Assembly (NCBI GenBank): GCA_015067435.1
Contig: SVMM01000013.1
Span: forward strand, 43,815-107,814
Source: Oscillospiraceae bacterium
GTDB taxonomy: Bacteria; Bacillota; Clostridia; Oscillospirales; Oscillospiraceae
DNA length: 64,000 nucleotides
Reading direction: 5' to 3'
Positions 51,001 to 58,868 of the stretch are shown one piece after another; the first letter of the stretch is position 1, and the number at the start of each line of letters is the position of its first letter. The notes beneath the pieces are model-generated. The model had not been told where the DNA came from, did no database searches, and worked only from the letters and a program-made list of their open reading frames with translations. The translations under genes were made by a program, and so were the position numbers.

Positions 51001-53448
51001 TCAGGGAAGCCGGGCAAATTCCTCCCACGAAAAGGCGTCATACCCCGCCTTCTGAATAAACGTGCCGGGCGTCGTGCCGTCGCCGCTGCTGGAGGCGAGG
51101 CTCGCATACTCAACGTTGATCGAGCCGCTTTCCGGATCGTACCACTCCGCTGTGGAGGCCATCCCCCGGTTGTCCCACGCGTTCAGGTGCAGCTTGTCAT
51201 AGTCGACGCACCCGCGCTCGATCGCATTTCCGTTCCTGCGAAAGACATACACCCGCGCCACCAGGTCTCCGCCGTAGACGCAGTTGCACACCAGCTCCGT
51301 CACGCCGTCGTCGTCCAGATCGACGATGTGGTCGTCGATGTCGAAGCCGAAGCTCTCGGCAATCAGGATATTTTCGCCGTTCAAATTCGTATAGTAGCTG
51401 CGCATGTAGTGGCCCGGGACCAGCTCCTCGTCGGAGCAATGGTATGCAAGGCCCATGACCTCAGCGGGCTCCGGCGAAGCCGTCAGCTCGCCGGCAAAAT
51501 GGATGCCGGGCTCCGCCGACAGGGCGGCGGCGATCTCGCTTGCCCTCTCCGCCGTCAGCGTCTCGTCAAATTGAGCGGTAAACAGGTCGCTGCGCCCGAA
51601 ATTATGGACAGGGGTAAAGCCGTATTTTGCGCCGAGCGCGTCCAGATCGTCCGTACTCAGGATATCGGGATCATACTCCGAAACCAGAAAGTCGGTCGGC
51701 TGATACGGGTTTTCAACCTGATCCGGTTCCGTGTTTAAAACCTGTGCTGGCGCAGTTCCATCGAGTATTCCCTGCCTTCGCAGGGCGTTCTCCATGACCC
51801 AGTTTAGGCTCACGCCCTCCGGCACCCAGCCGAGCACGACGGCTTTCCCGTGCGTTTCATCACGCATGCACAGATAGCCCTCGGTGACAAAGTACTTCAC
51901 ATGCGCATCGTCCAGCGTAAACGCACCCGTGAACAGATACCCCATATCGTCGAGTTCCGACGGCCTACCGTCCGTTTCCTCAACTTGCTCCAAGACGGAC
52001 TTGACCTCCGCGAGCAGCTTCGGGTCGGTGATGGGGAACGGATATGCATACGAGAAGTACGAAGGCGGGTCATAGCTGATGCTTTTCGCACCCTTGAGCA
52101 CTAGAAGAAAGCTGTCAAGGTCGTTGACTTGCCCAGCACCGTATTTGCAAATGTCCATTACATAGCGTCCGAATTCGTCGTCCTTGACGCGCCAGACCCT
52201 GCCCTTGTTCATGACCCCGTCCTGATAGTAGATTTCGGTCATTGTGCCGACGTCATTGTAGCCGCGTATCTGGAAAAAACCCTTTTGCTCAATGTAGAGC
52301 GTCAGCAGATACAGGGGCGTCATGCCCTCATAACTGCCGCGCCGGAGGCCTTTCAACGCGGATATCCTCTCATAGATCTCGCCGGAAAGGTCATCCACTC
52401 GCCTTTGACCGATGTCCTCCGCCGTCTCCGCGTAGTACACTTCCACACTCTGAATATCATCCCGCGTAAAATCAACGCGCAGCGTGGACGGATTCGTCAA
52501 AAAGCACACGGCGGCAACGGCACACGCGAGCACCGCGACGACAACCACCCAGAATGCAGGCTTTTTATAACTCAGTGCAGCCTTGACGCGTTCCTTGACG
52601 CTCACTTCTCCGAACGCCAGCGGGCAGGCGGCGACGCCGCTGCCGGGGCGGCTCTGCTCCAACAGCGTCTGCGAGTAATCCACGCGCTCGGCGAACGTCC
52701 TGTCGCGATAAACGCGCTCGTCGCAGGCAAGCTCTATGTCTTTACACAGCAGGATATAGGCGAGCCACAGCGTGGGGTTGAACCAGTAGACCGCGAGCAG
52801 CACAAAGCCCAGCGGTTTCCACCAGTGGTCGCGCCGCGCAAGGTGCGCGCGCTCATGGGCGAGCACATGGGAAAACTGCGGCTCAACAAGGCTCGACGGC
52901 ACATAGATACGCGGGGCAAGCACACCGAGGATGAACGGCGCATCATTGTCGTCGCAGGCAAAGACGCCATCTCCCATCGGCAGCGACGCCGCCACGCGGC
53001 GGCGCAGTTTCAGATAGCTTGCAAGCGCGTAGAGCAGCATCGTCCCGACGCCGACGAGCCAGAGCTGCGCAAATGACGGCAGATAGACATACTCCCGCTC
53101 GGTCCCCACCGTGACCGACGGCTGTTCGCCGCCCGCGCCGGTCGAAACCGTGAGCTTCGGACGCTCGAACACCGCGGACGGCTTGACGCCCTCCCCCGTG
53201 TATTCGGCGTATTCAATCACGCCGCTCTCGTTCACGGGCGTATCGACCAGATTGAACGCCGACCACGACGACGGAATGCTCAGCGGGAACATCAGCCGCA
53301 CCGCCACCAGCGCCCACAGCGCTCCGCGCGTCCACTTCGGCGCCTTTATCAGCGCAAGCCGCAGCACGAGCACCGCCGCCACGAGATAAGTCGCCGCAAG
53401 GCTCCGGTTGACAAGCGCCAGAAAGACCTGATCCAGATCGTAACCCAT
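51001..53448 (-). CDS. M56 (BlaR1/MecR1-like) membrane metalloprotease sensor without penicillin-binding domain
   Basis: An 815-residue sensor-protease. Membrane helices near 8-33, 42-60, 128-150 and 300-320 surround a zinc protease with HERAH (198-202) and a downstream ELACDE glutamate site. In BlaR1 a transpeptidase-like sensor follows; here the external 490 residues are different: a DUF5301-like part (DDIQSVEVYYAETAEDIG, near 335) and a DLDDDGVTELV calcium/FG-GAP-like stretch near 715. So the signal is probably not a beta-lactam. It begins 3 bp after the BlaI gene and would cleave BlaI on sensing its ligand. Confidence 0.87.
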   Translation of the reverse strand: MGYDLDQVFLALVNRSLAATYLVAAVLVLRLALIKAPKWTRGALWALVAVRLMFPLSIPSSWSAFNLVDTPVNESGVIEYAEYTGEGVKPSAVFERPKLTVSTGAGGEQPSVTVGTEREYVYLPSFAQLWLVGVGTMLLYALASYLKLRRRVAASLPMGDGVFACDDNDAPFILGVLAPRIYVPSSLVEPQFSHVLAHERAHLARRDHWWKPLGFVLLAVYWFNPTLWLAYILLCKDIELACDERVYRDRTFAERVDYSQTLLEQSRPGSGVAACPLAFGEVSVKERVKAALSYKKPAFWVVVVAVLACAVAAVCFLTNPSTLRVDFTRDDIQSVEVYYAETAEDIGQRRVDDLSGEIYERISALKGLRRGSYEGMTPLYLLTLYIEQKGFFQIRGYNDVGTMTEIYYQDGVMNKGRVWRVKDDEFGRYVMDICKYGAGQVNDLDSFLLVLKGAKSISYDPPSYFSYAYPFPITDPKLLAEVKSVLEQVEETDGRPSELDDMGYLFTGAFTLDDAHVKYFVTEGYLCMRDETHGKAVVLGWVPEGVSLNWVMENALRRQGILDGTAPAQVLNTEPDQVENPYQPTDFLVSEYDPDILSTDDLDALGAKYGFTPVHNFGRSDLFTAQFDETLTAERASEIAAALSAEPGIHFAGELTASPEPAEVMGLAYHCSDEELVPGHYMRSYYTNLNGENILIAESFGFDIDDHIVDLDDDGVTELVCNCVYGGDLVARVYVFRRNGNAIERGCVDYDKLHLNAWDNRGMASTAEWYDPESGSINVEYASLASSSGDGTTPGTFIQKAGYDAFSWEEFARLP

Positions 53449-53451
53449 GGC

Positions 53452-53817
53452 TCAGCCCTCCCGCCGCGCGGCGTCGATCATCTTTTGGATGGCGTCCGCC
53501 TCCTCGTCCGTCAGCGTGTTGCGCGCGGTGAACGCCGCGATAAACGCCGGCAGAGAGCCGCCGTAGGTCTCGGCGACGAAGCGCTCGCCGCGCATGGCGT
53601 AGAAGTCCTCGCGCGCGATCAGCGACGAGACAACGCCGTCCGCGTTCTGAAAAATGCCCTTTTCACAGAGCTTGCGCAGCACGGTATAGGTCGTTGGGCG
53701 CTTCCAGCCGAGCTCCCGTTCGCAGATCTGCGCCAGCTCCCGCGAAGAAAGCGGCTCGTTTTGCCAGATCAGCTCCGCAAATCGCTCCTCCACAACGCCC
53801 AGCTTCAGATCCTCCAT
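53452..53817 (-). CDS. BlaI/MecI-family repressor
   Basis: A 121-residue winged-helix repressor. The N-terminal DNA-binding part contains LSSRELAQICERELGWKRPTTYTVLRKLCEKG, seen at about residues 22-54, the standard BlaI helix-turn-helix. The C-terminal dimerisation part ends EEADAIQKMIDAA. GGAGGG precedes the ATG at 53817; an upstream in-frame ATG lacks a site and would extend into the operator. It is co-transcribed with the M56 sensor gene from a promoter carrying two palindromic operators, so it most likely represses its own operon and is inactivated by the protease. Confidence 0.92.
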   Translation of the reverse strand: MEDLKLGVVEERFAELIWQNEPLSSRELAQICERELGWKRPTTYTVLRKLCEKGIFQNADGVVSSLIAREDFYAMRGERFVAETYGGSLPAFIAAFTARNTLTDEEADAIQKMIDAARREG

Positions 53818-53831
53818 CGTGCGTCCCTCCT

Positions 53832-53884
53832 GTTTATTCTCAGTAAACTGATGCAAGTTTATCACCGATAAACAGTCTTGTCAA
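53832..53884 (-). promoter_or_regulatory. blaI-M56 promoter with two BlaI-type operators
   Basis: On the minus strand TTGACA (53879-53884) and TAAACT (53856-53861) are 17 bp apart. Two 17-bp dyads with identical GTTTA...TAAAC ends overlap it: 53857-53873 (GTTTATC-ACC-GATAAAC, perfect) covers the -10 and spacer, and 53832-53848 covers the start region. Their centres are 25 bp apart. Confidence 0.8.
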
Positions 53885-54033
53885 GCGTGGTTTTCAGGAA
53901 CGTCAGTTCGATATTCCGGGTATTTTTTGACAGAGGCAAGAATTCCTCTTGCGTTTTCGACAAATGTGTGTTAAAAAAATAGCGGTTCACTTTTTGACCG
54001 AACAAAATTAATTTTACGGAGGTTACGTAAGGT

Positions 54034-55257
54034 ATGGCACGTTTTACTCTTCCCCGCGACGTATATCACGGCAAGGGTTCTCTGGAGGCGCTCAAGACCT
54101 TCAAGGGCAAGAAGGCGATCATCTGCGTCGGCGGCGGCTCCATGAAGCGGGGCGGCTTCCTCGGCCGCGCGCAGCAGTATCTGGAAGAGGCCGGCATGGA
54201 GGTCAAGCTGTTTGAGGGCATCGAGTCCGATCCCTCCGTCGAGACCGTCATGAAGGGCGCGGCGGTCATGGCCGAGTTCGAGCCGGACTGGATCGTTGCC
54301 ATCGGCGGCGGCTCCCCCATCGACGCGGCGAAGGCCATGTGGATCAAGTACGAGTACCCTGAGTGCACCTTCGAGGATATGTGCAAGGTCTTCGGCCTGC
54401 CCGAACTGCGCAAAAAGGCTCATTTCTGTGCCGTTTCCTCCACCTCCGGCACCGCGACCGAGGTCACGGCGTTCTCCATCATCACCGACTATGAAAAGGG
54501 CATCAAATTCCCCATCGCCGACTTTGAGATCACGCCGGACGTCGCCATCGTCGATCCCGAGCTCGCCGAGACCATGCCCAAGAAGCTCGTCGCTCACACC
54601 GGTATGGACGCCATCACCCACGCCATCGAGGCGTATGTTTCCACCGCAAACTGCGAGTTCACCGATCCGCTCGCCATCCACGCCGTCGAGATGATCCAGG
54701 CGGATCTCGTCAAGAGCTACAACGGCGATATGGACGCCCGCGACCGTATGCACTATGCGCAGTGCCTCGCCGGCATGGCGTTCTCCAACGCGCTGCTGGG
54801 TATCGTGCACTCCATGGCGCACAAGACCGGCGCGGTGTTCGCCGATCAGGGCGCGCATATCATCCACGGCGCCGCCAACGCCATGTACCTGCCCAAGGTC
54901 GTCGCGTTCAACGCCAAGGACCCCACCGCGAAGAAGCGCTACGGCGTGATCGTGGACTACATGGGCATCTGCGACAAGGGCGCGTCCGACGACGAGAAGG
55001 TCAAGGCGCTGATCGCTTATCTGCGTAAGATGAACGACGACCTGAACATCCCCCACGGCATCGGCACCTACGGCGCGGACGCCCTCCCCTGCGAGAAGGG
55101 CTTCGTTCCGGAGAACATCTTCCTGGAGCGCCTGCACGATATCGCGGTCAACGCGATCGCAGACGCCTGCACCGGCTCCAACCCGCGCCAGCCGTCCGTC
55201 GAGGAGATGGAGAAGCTGCTCAAGTGCTGCTACTACGACACCGAGGTCGATTTCTAA
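54034..55257 (+). CDS. iron-containing alcohol dehydrogenase
   Basis: A 407-residue NAD(P)-dependent dehydrogenase of the group III (iron-activated) family, close in layout to the alcohol-dehydrogenase half of AdhE. The nucleotide-binding GGGSPIDAAKAMW lies near residue 90. Metal ligands are visible in MDAITHAIEAY, ALLGIVHSMAHKTG and the following HGAANAMYLP histidine. It would reduce an aldehyde to an alcohol in fermentation, or the reverse. The start has GGAGG twelve bases upstream. Single gene; a terminator-like hairpin follows. Whether it serves the aldehyde dehydrogenase at 59957 is not shown by position. Confidence 0.92.
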   Translation: MARFTLPRDVYHGKGSLEALKTFKGKKAIICVGGGSMKRGGFLGRAQQYLEEAGMEVKLFEGIESDPSVETVMKGAAVMAEFEPDWIVAIGGGSPIDAAKAMWIKYEYPECTFEDMCKVFGLPELRKKAHFCAVSSTSGTATEVTAFSIITDYEKGIKFPIADFEITPDVAIVDPELAETMPKKLVAHTGMDAITHAIEAYVSTANCEFTDPLAIHAVEMIQADLVKSYNGDMDARDRMHYAQCLAGMAFSNALLGIVHSMAHKTGAVFADQGAHIIHGAANAMYLPKVVAFNAKDPTAKKRYGVIVDYMGICDKGASDDEKVKALIAYLRKMNDDLNIPHGIGTYGADALPCEKGFVPENIFLERLHDIAVNAIADACTGSNPRQPSVEEMEKLLKCCYYDTEVDF

Positions 55258-55313
55258 GTCCTGCCGGACAGACAGATTCAAGTCTGGTGCTGCACCTGTA
55301 ACAGAAGCATTAC

Positions 55314-55348
55314 GGCCCGACCAGCACCTTTGTGGTGGTCGGGCCTTG
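55314..55348 (+). terminator. hairpin terminator after the alcohol dehydrogenase gene
   Basis: A perfect 10-bp GC-rich stem (55314-55323 with 55336-55345) whose loop can pair further, followed by a short TTGCT. It overlaps the leader of the Nudix gene. Confidence 0.55.
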
Positions 55349-55371
55349 CTCTATCAAAAAGGAGGGTCTTT

Positions 55372-55920
55372 ATGGAACTTCGGGACAAGAACGGCCTGAC
55401 CGAGCAGGAATTTCTCGCTGCCTACAATCCGGACAAGTATCCCAAGCCGTCGCTGACCGCGGACGTCGCGATCTTTGCGCGCGACGGCGAGAACTGGCGG
55501 CTGCTGCTGATCCGGCGCGGCGGGCACCCGTTTCTGGGATGTCTTGCGCTGCCGGGCGGCTTCGCCGATAAAAACGAGCCGCTGGAACAGACCGCGGCCC
55601 GCGAGTTATTGGAGGAAACCGGCGTCAGCGGCGTCCCGCTGCGGCTGGTGGGCGTGTTCAGCGCCCCCGGGCGCGACCCGCGCGGCTGGGTCGTCACCGC
55701 CGCCTACACCGCGGTCGTGGACGCGTCGCAGCTGCGCGTGCAGGCAGGAGACGACGCCGCCGACGCCCAGTGGTACGACGTAATGTTCGCTCCCGGCGGA
55801 GAGGTCACACTCAGCCGCGGCGCAGAGACGGTTTCCCTTGCCTCCGGAGAGGAACTCGCCTTCGACCACGCCGAGATCATCATGCAGGCGCTCCGCCTGC
55901 AGCGGGGGCAATCATCATGA
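55372..55920 (+). CDS. Nudix hydrolase
   Basis: A 182-residue pyrophosphohydrolase for nucleoside-diphosphate derivatives, perhaps ADP-ribose or NADH. The Nudix box is complete: G-x5-E-x7-RE-LLEETGV, beginning at GGFADKNEPLEQ near residue 64. A preceding LLLIRRGGHPFLGCLALPG segment is typical of ADP-ribose-type members. AAGGAGGG precedes the ATG at 55372. The stop overlaps the next gene's start (ATGA), so it is coupled to the small membrane protein. Confidence 0.9.
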   Translation: MELRDKNGLTEQEFLAAYNPDKYPKPSLTADVAIFARDGENWRLLLIRRGGHPFLGCLALPGGFADKNEPLEQTAARELLEETGVSGVPLRLVGVFSAPGRDPRGWVVTAAYTAVVDASQLRVQAGDDAADAQWYDVMFAPGGEVTLSRGAETVSLASGEELAFDHAEIIMQALRLQRGQSS

Positions 55921-56318
55921 AGGAGATGCCGTCCGACCGCTTCGGCGTCCGCATGCGGCAGTTCTGCAAGGAGCACGAGGCATACGTCGCGCGCGAGCTT
56001 GCGGAAAAGGGCGCCTCGCAGCGGCTGCTGAAAATTCATCTGGAAAAGCTGCGCTGGCTGCAGCACGAGCGGCTGATCCATCTGCTGGTGGTGATTATGA
56101 CCGTCCTCGGAGAACTGTTTTCCATCCTTCTCCTGCTGGATCATCCGGAGACGAACCCCGCCGCGGCGTTTCTGGCGCTCGTGCTGGGCGTGCTGCTGGG
56201 TTTCTATTTTGTGCACTACTTTTTCCTGGAAAACACCACGCAGCATTGGTATCGCATCGCCGAAACGATCATGGAGCGGCTGGACGAGACCGCCCAACCG
56301 CTCCGCAAAGAGGGGTAA
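55917..56318 (+). CDS. small membrane protein of unknown function
   Basis: A 133-residue protein with a charged helical N-terminus (1-55) and two membrane helices, LLVVIMTVLGELFSILLLL and FLALVLGVLLGFYFVHYFFL, separated by a short polar turn. The C-terminal 30 residues are amphipathic. I do not recognise the family. It is translationally coupled to the Nudix gene and ends 22 bp from the convergent bioY gene. A role linked to the Nudix enzyme is suggested only by the coupling. Confidence 0.75.
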   Translation: MKEMPSDRFGVRMRQFCKEHEAYVARELAEKGASQRLLKIHLEKLRWLQHERLIHLLVVIMTVLGELFSILLLLDHPETNPAAAFLALVLGVLLGFYFVHYFFLENTTQHWYRIAETIMERLDETAQPLRKEG

Positions 56319-56340
56319 AACGCGCTTCGCACGGCAAAGC

Positions 56341-56913
56341 CTATGCCTCCAGCAGCCCCGCTTTGACCAGCCGCTCGCGCAGCATCGGTCCAACGAGGCT
56401 CGCAAGCACGATCTTCCCCGCATCGAAGGGAATGAAGGGAAACACGGCGAGGCTCAGCGCCGAAAGCGGCGTCATCTTTGCCACCACGCAGAACCATGCC
56501 GTTCCCAGCGTATAGCACACCAGCGTGCCCAGCGCAAGCCCCGCGAGGTGCAGAGCGCGGCGGGAAAAGCGCTCGATGAACCACCCGCCGATGAGCGCCA
56601 TCGGGAGGAAGCCGACGAGGTAGCCGCCCGTCGGCCCCAGCAGCTTGCCGACGCCGCCGGTGAAGCCGGAAAACACCGGCAGCCCGAACATCCCCAGCAG
56701 CAGATAAGCGGCGCAGCTCGCCGTGCCAAGCCTCATGCCGAGCAGATACAGCGCAAAGTAGATGGCGAGGTTGGTCAGCGTGATCGGCACCGGCCCGATG
56801 GGGATGGACAGCGGCGCGAGCACGCAGATCACCGCCGTCATCACAGCGCCCATCGCAAGGTAATAGATTTTGCTCCGCCGCCGCGGCGGGGCCTGGATCG
56901 CGGGATCGTTCAT
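56341..56913 (-). CDS. bioY: BioY, biotin-specific ECF transporter S component
   Basis: The substrate-binding membrane subunit of an energy-coupling-factor biotin importer; 190 residues with six hydrophobic segments. The family motif GPVPITLTNLAIYFA (near 40-55), the GPTGGYLVGFLPMALIGG stretch (near 90-107) and the late PFIPFDAGKIVLA loop are diagnostic. The ATG at 56913 has AAAGGA nine bases upstream. A consensus promoter overlapping a BirA-like inverted repeat lies about 60 bp upstream. No ECF ATPase or T subunit and no biotin synthesis gene are near, so it likely shares a common energising module. Confidence 0.93.
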   Translation of the reverse strand: MNDPAIQAPPRRRSKIYYLAMGAVMTAVICVLAPLSIPIGPVPITLTNLAIYFALYLLGMRLGTASCAAYLLLGMFGLPVFSGFTGGVGKLLGPTGGYLVGFLPMALIGGWFIERFSRRALHLAGLALGTLVCYTLGTAWFCVVAKMTPLSALSLAVFPFIPFDAGKIVLASLVGPMLRERLVKAGLLEA

Positions 56914-56964
56914 GTGTTTGTTCCTTTCTCGTTTCCGGCAGCAGCCCTTGTTGTATCTGTTTTT

Positions 56965-57017
56965 ATGATATCCCCCTTTGTTGCGTTTGTCAACATCCGA
57001 TTTTAGATGGTTTACTA
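56965..57017 (-). promoter_or_regulatory. bioY promoter with BirA-like operator
   Basis: On the minus strand TTGACA (56988-56993) and TATCAT (56965-56970) are 17 bp apart. The -35 overlaps TTGTCAACA (56987-56995), which with GGTTTACTA (57009-57017) resembles the TTGTNAACC...GGTTNACAA BirA dyad. The spacer here is 13 bp, shorter than usual. Confidence 0.5.
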
Positions 57018-57092
57018 CTTCGCGTAAGAAAGGTGTCTCTTGCCCCGAAACGATAGAAGCCCTATATAACCGATGCGTGTCCAAAAGTGAAC

Positions 57093-57126
57093 AGGAGCGG
57101 TGTTTTCCCGGGAAAACACCGCTCCT
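57093..57126. terminator. 34-bp perfect palindrome, terminator of the HMG-CoA lyase/CBS unit
   Basis: AGGAGCGGTGTTTTCCC is followed at once by its exact complement. It lies 10 bp past the stop of the CBS-DRTGG gene. Reading minus, the following bases are not a clean U-run; reading plus, CCTTTTG follows. Confidence 0.65.
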
Positions 57127-57136
57127 TTTGTCGTGC

Positions 57137-57853
57137 TTATTGATTCTGAAATTGCAAGAGATTCCGGTGGGAAACCATGCCATAATAGCATCCTTCGTCG
57201 TCCAGCACGGGGAAATACCGGTGCCGGACGGCACCCATGACCCTTGCCGCCTCCTCCACGGATGTGTTCAGGTCGAAGGTCAGCAGCCCGTCCCGGAGCA
57301 TATAGTGTCGAACCGGCGCCGCCTGGCTGATGATCTGCGCGGTCGCGTAAACGTTGTGCGGCGTGCTGACCACCAGGCAGCCCTGCTCCTCCGCCACGCG
57401 GCGGATGTTGCGCGAGACCTCCACGCCCGTGCAGACCACAAGACATCCCGCCTCCGCTTCGATAGCGGTCAGCTGCCCCTCGCTGCGGTTGCTGACGATG
57501 ACGACGTCGCCCCGGTGGATGGCGTGTTCCATCTGCCCTGCGCTGCCCGCGCCGACGACGATGCGGCCCTCCACCGTTTTGCCGCCCGCCTCTCCGGCGA
57601 GGATCGCGCCGTCCAGCGTGTCCACCACGTTCTCATAGCGTGTGCCGGCCCTGGAGAGAACGTAGTTGTCCAGCCCGTCCAGATTGGCGGTGGAGATATC
57701 CTTCAGCGTGATCAGGCCGCGCAGCTTTCCCTGCCCGTCCGTCACGCACAGCGTGGTGACGTTCTCCTCCTGCATGGTCTTCCATGCCCTGCGGAGGCTC
57801 AACTCGCCGTCGGCGGGCTTCGCCCTGCGGATATCGATATCGCGCAGCGTCAT
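57137..57853 (-). CDS. stand-alone CBS-DRTGG-CBS regulatory protein
   Basis: A 238-residue protein that matches the regulatory insert of clostridial CBS-type manganese pyrophosphatases, without the catalytic DHH and DHHA2 domains. CBS 1 (about 1-60: LRDIDI...ITLKDISTANLD), DRTGG (about 75-170: GDVVIVSNR, EAGCLVVCTGVEVS, VVSTPHNVYATAQII) and CBS 2 (about 180-235: PVLDDEGCYYGMVSHRNLL) are complete. It ends where the full enzyme would continue into the second half of DHH. It should bind adenine nucleotides. The start overlaps the HMG-CoA lyase stop (TAATG), so it is coupled to that enzyme. Truncated relic or free sensor: both possible. Confidence 0.82.
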   Translation of the reverse strand: MTLRDIDIRRAKPADGELSLRRAWKTMQEENVTTLCVTDGQGKLRGLITLKDISTANLDGLDNYVLSRAGTRYENVVDTLDGAILAGEAGGKTVEGRIVVGAGSAGQMEHAIHRGDVVIVSNRSEGQLTAIEAEAGCLVVCTGVEVSRNIRRVAEEQGCLVVSTPHNVYATAQIISQAAPVRHYMLRDGLLTFDLNTSVEEAARVMGAVRHRYFPVLDDEGCYYGMVSHRNLLQFQNQ

Positions 57854-58773
57854 TACGACTTGCTCCCGATCAGGTCGCTGGAGCGGCCCGCGCGCAGGAC
57901 ATAGCTGTCCAGATTGTGATCCAGCAGATCGCGCATCCGCCGTGAGAGCGCCATGACCTTCACCACGTCGACGCCGGTCTTGACGCCCATCTCGTCGCAC
58001 ATGTGGATCACGTCCTCGGAGGAGATGTTGCCCGCAGCGCCGGGTACGAACGGGCAGCCGCCGAGCCCGCCGAACGAGCTGTCAAACTGGGTCATGCCCA
58101 CCTCCATGGCGGCGACGATGTTCGCCATCGCCATGCCGCGGGTGTTGTGGAAATGCAGCCACCACGTCGCCTCGGGATATTTCTCCTGCACGTGTGCACA
58201 GAGCTCACCGACCTGATTCGGCACCGCCATACCGGAGGTGTCGGAAAGGCTGATCTCGCTGATACCGACCTTCAGATACGCCTCGATAATGGCATCCACG
58301 TCCTCGACGGGCGTGCGCCCCTCCCATGGGGAGCCGAAGGGCATGGAGATCGAGCCGGAGATGGCGATGCCGTTTTCCTTTGCCGCCTCGACGCAGCTCG
58401 CGAAGCCTTCGACGCTCTGCTCCGGCGTCATGTTGAGGTTCTTGAGGTTGTGCTGGCGGCTGGCGGAGACGTTGAGCTTGACCTTTTTGCAGCCGCAGTC
58501 AATGGCGCGCTGGATGCCGCGCAGGTTGGGGATCAGCGCGCGCAGCTCAACGCCCGGGATGTCGCCGAGGCGCTTGAAGACCTCGTCGGTATCCGCCATC
58601 TGCGGCACCGCCTTCGGATGCATAAAGGAACCGACCTCGATCACCGGGAAGCCCGCGTCGACAACGCCGCGCAGCAGCTCCACCTTCTCGTCGGTGGGAA
58701 GGATCGTCTTTTCATTTTGCAGCCCGTCGCGCAGGCCGACCTCGCACAGTGTCACGGAAGACGGAAGTTTCAT
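57853..58773 (-). CDS. mvaB: hydroxymethylglutaryl-CoA lyase-like enzyme
   Basis: A 306-residue TIM-barrel lyase that cleaves HMG-CoA to acetoacetate and acetyl-CoA, or a related acyl-CoA aldol reaction. The N-terminal CEVGLRDGLQNE has the catalytic Arg-Asp pair, EVGSF and SDTSGMAVPNQV follow, the metal histidines are in LHFHNTRGMA, and the GLGGCPFVPGAAGN loop carries the conserved Cys. AAAGGGG precedes the ATG. It is downstream of a LysR gene on the same strand and upstream of the CBS protein. No leucine-degradation genes are visible, so a different acyl-CoA substrate should be considered. Confidence 0.9.
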   Translation of the reverse strand: MKLPSSVTLCEVGLRDGLQNEKTILPTDEKVELLRGVVDAGFPVIEVGSFMHPKAVPQMADTDEVFKRLGDIPGVELRALIPNLRGIQRAIDCGCKKVKLNVSASRQHNLKNLNMTPEQSVEGFASCVEAAKENGIAISGSISMPFGSPWEGRTPVEDVDAIIEAYLKVGISEISLSDTSGMAVPNQVGELCAHVQEKYPEATWWLHFHNTRGMAMANIVAAMEVGMTQFDSSFGGLGGCPFVPGAAGNISSEDVIHMCDEMGVKTGVDVVKVMALSRRMRDLLDHNLDSYVLRAGRSSDLIGSKS

Positions 58774-58868
58774 GGTACAGCGCCCCTTTCAAATTCGTTG
58801 ACTCTATATTAGACAAGGCGTCGCCGCAGACGCAAATATAAATATTCGATAGCTTGATAGAGCGGCTC

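Noticed and set aside
54000..55257. A fused AdhE at the iron alcohol dehydrogenase
   Set aside because: The gene encodes only the alcohol dehydrogenase half (407 residues) with its own start and terminator. The acylating dehydrogenase is a separate gene about 4.7 kb away.
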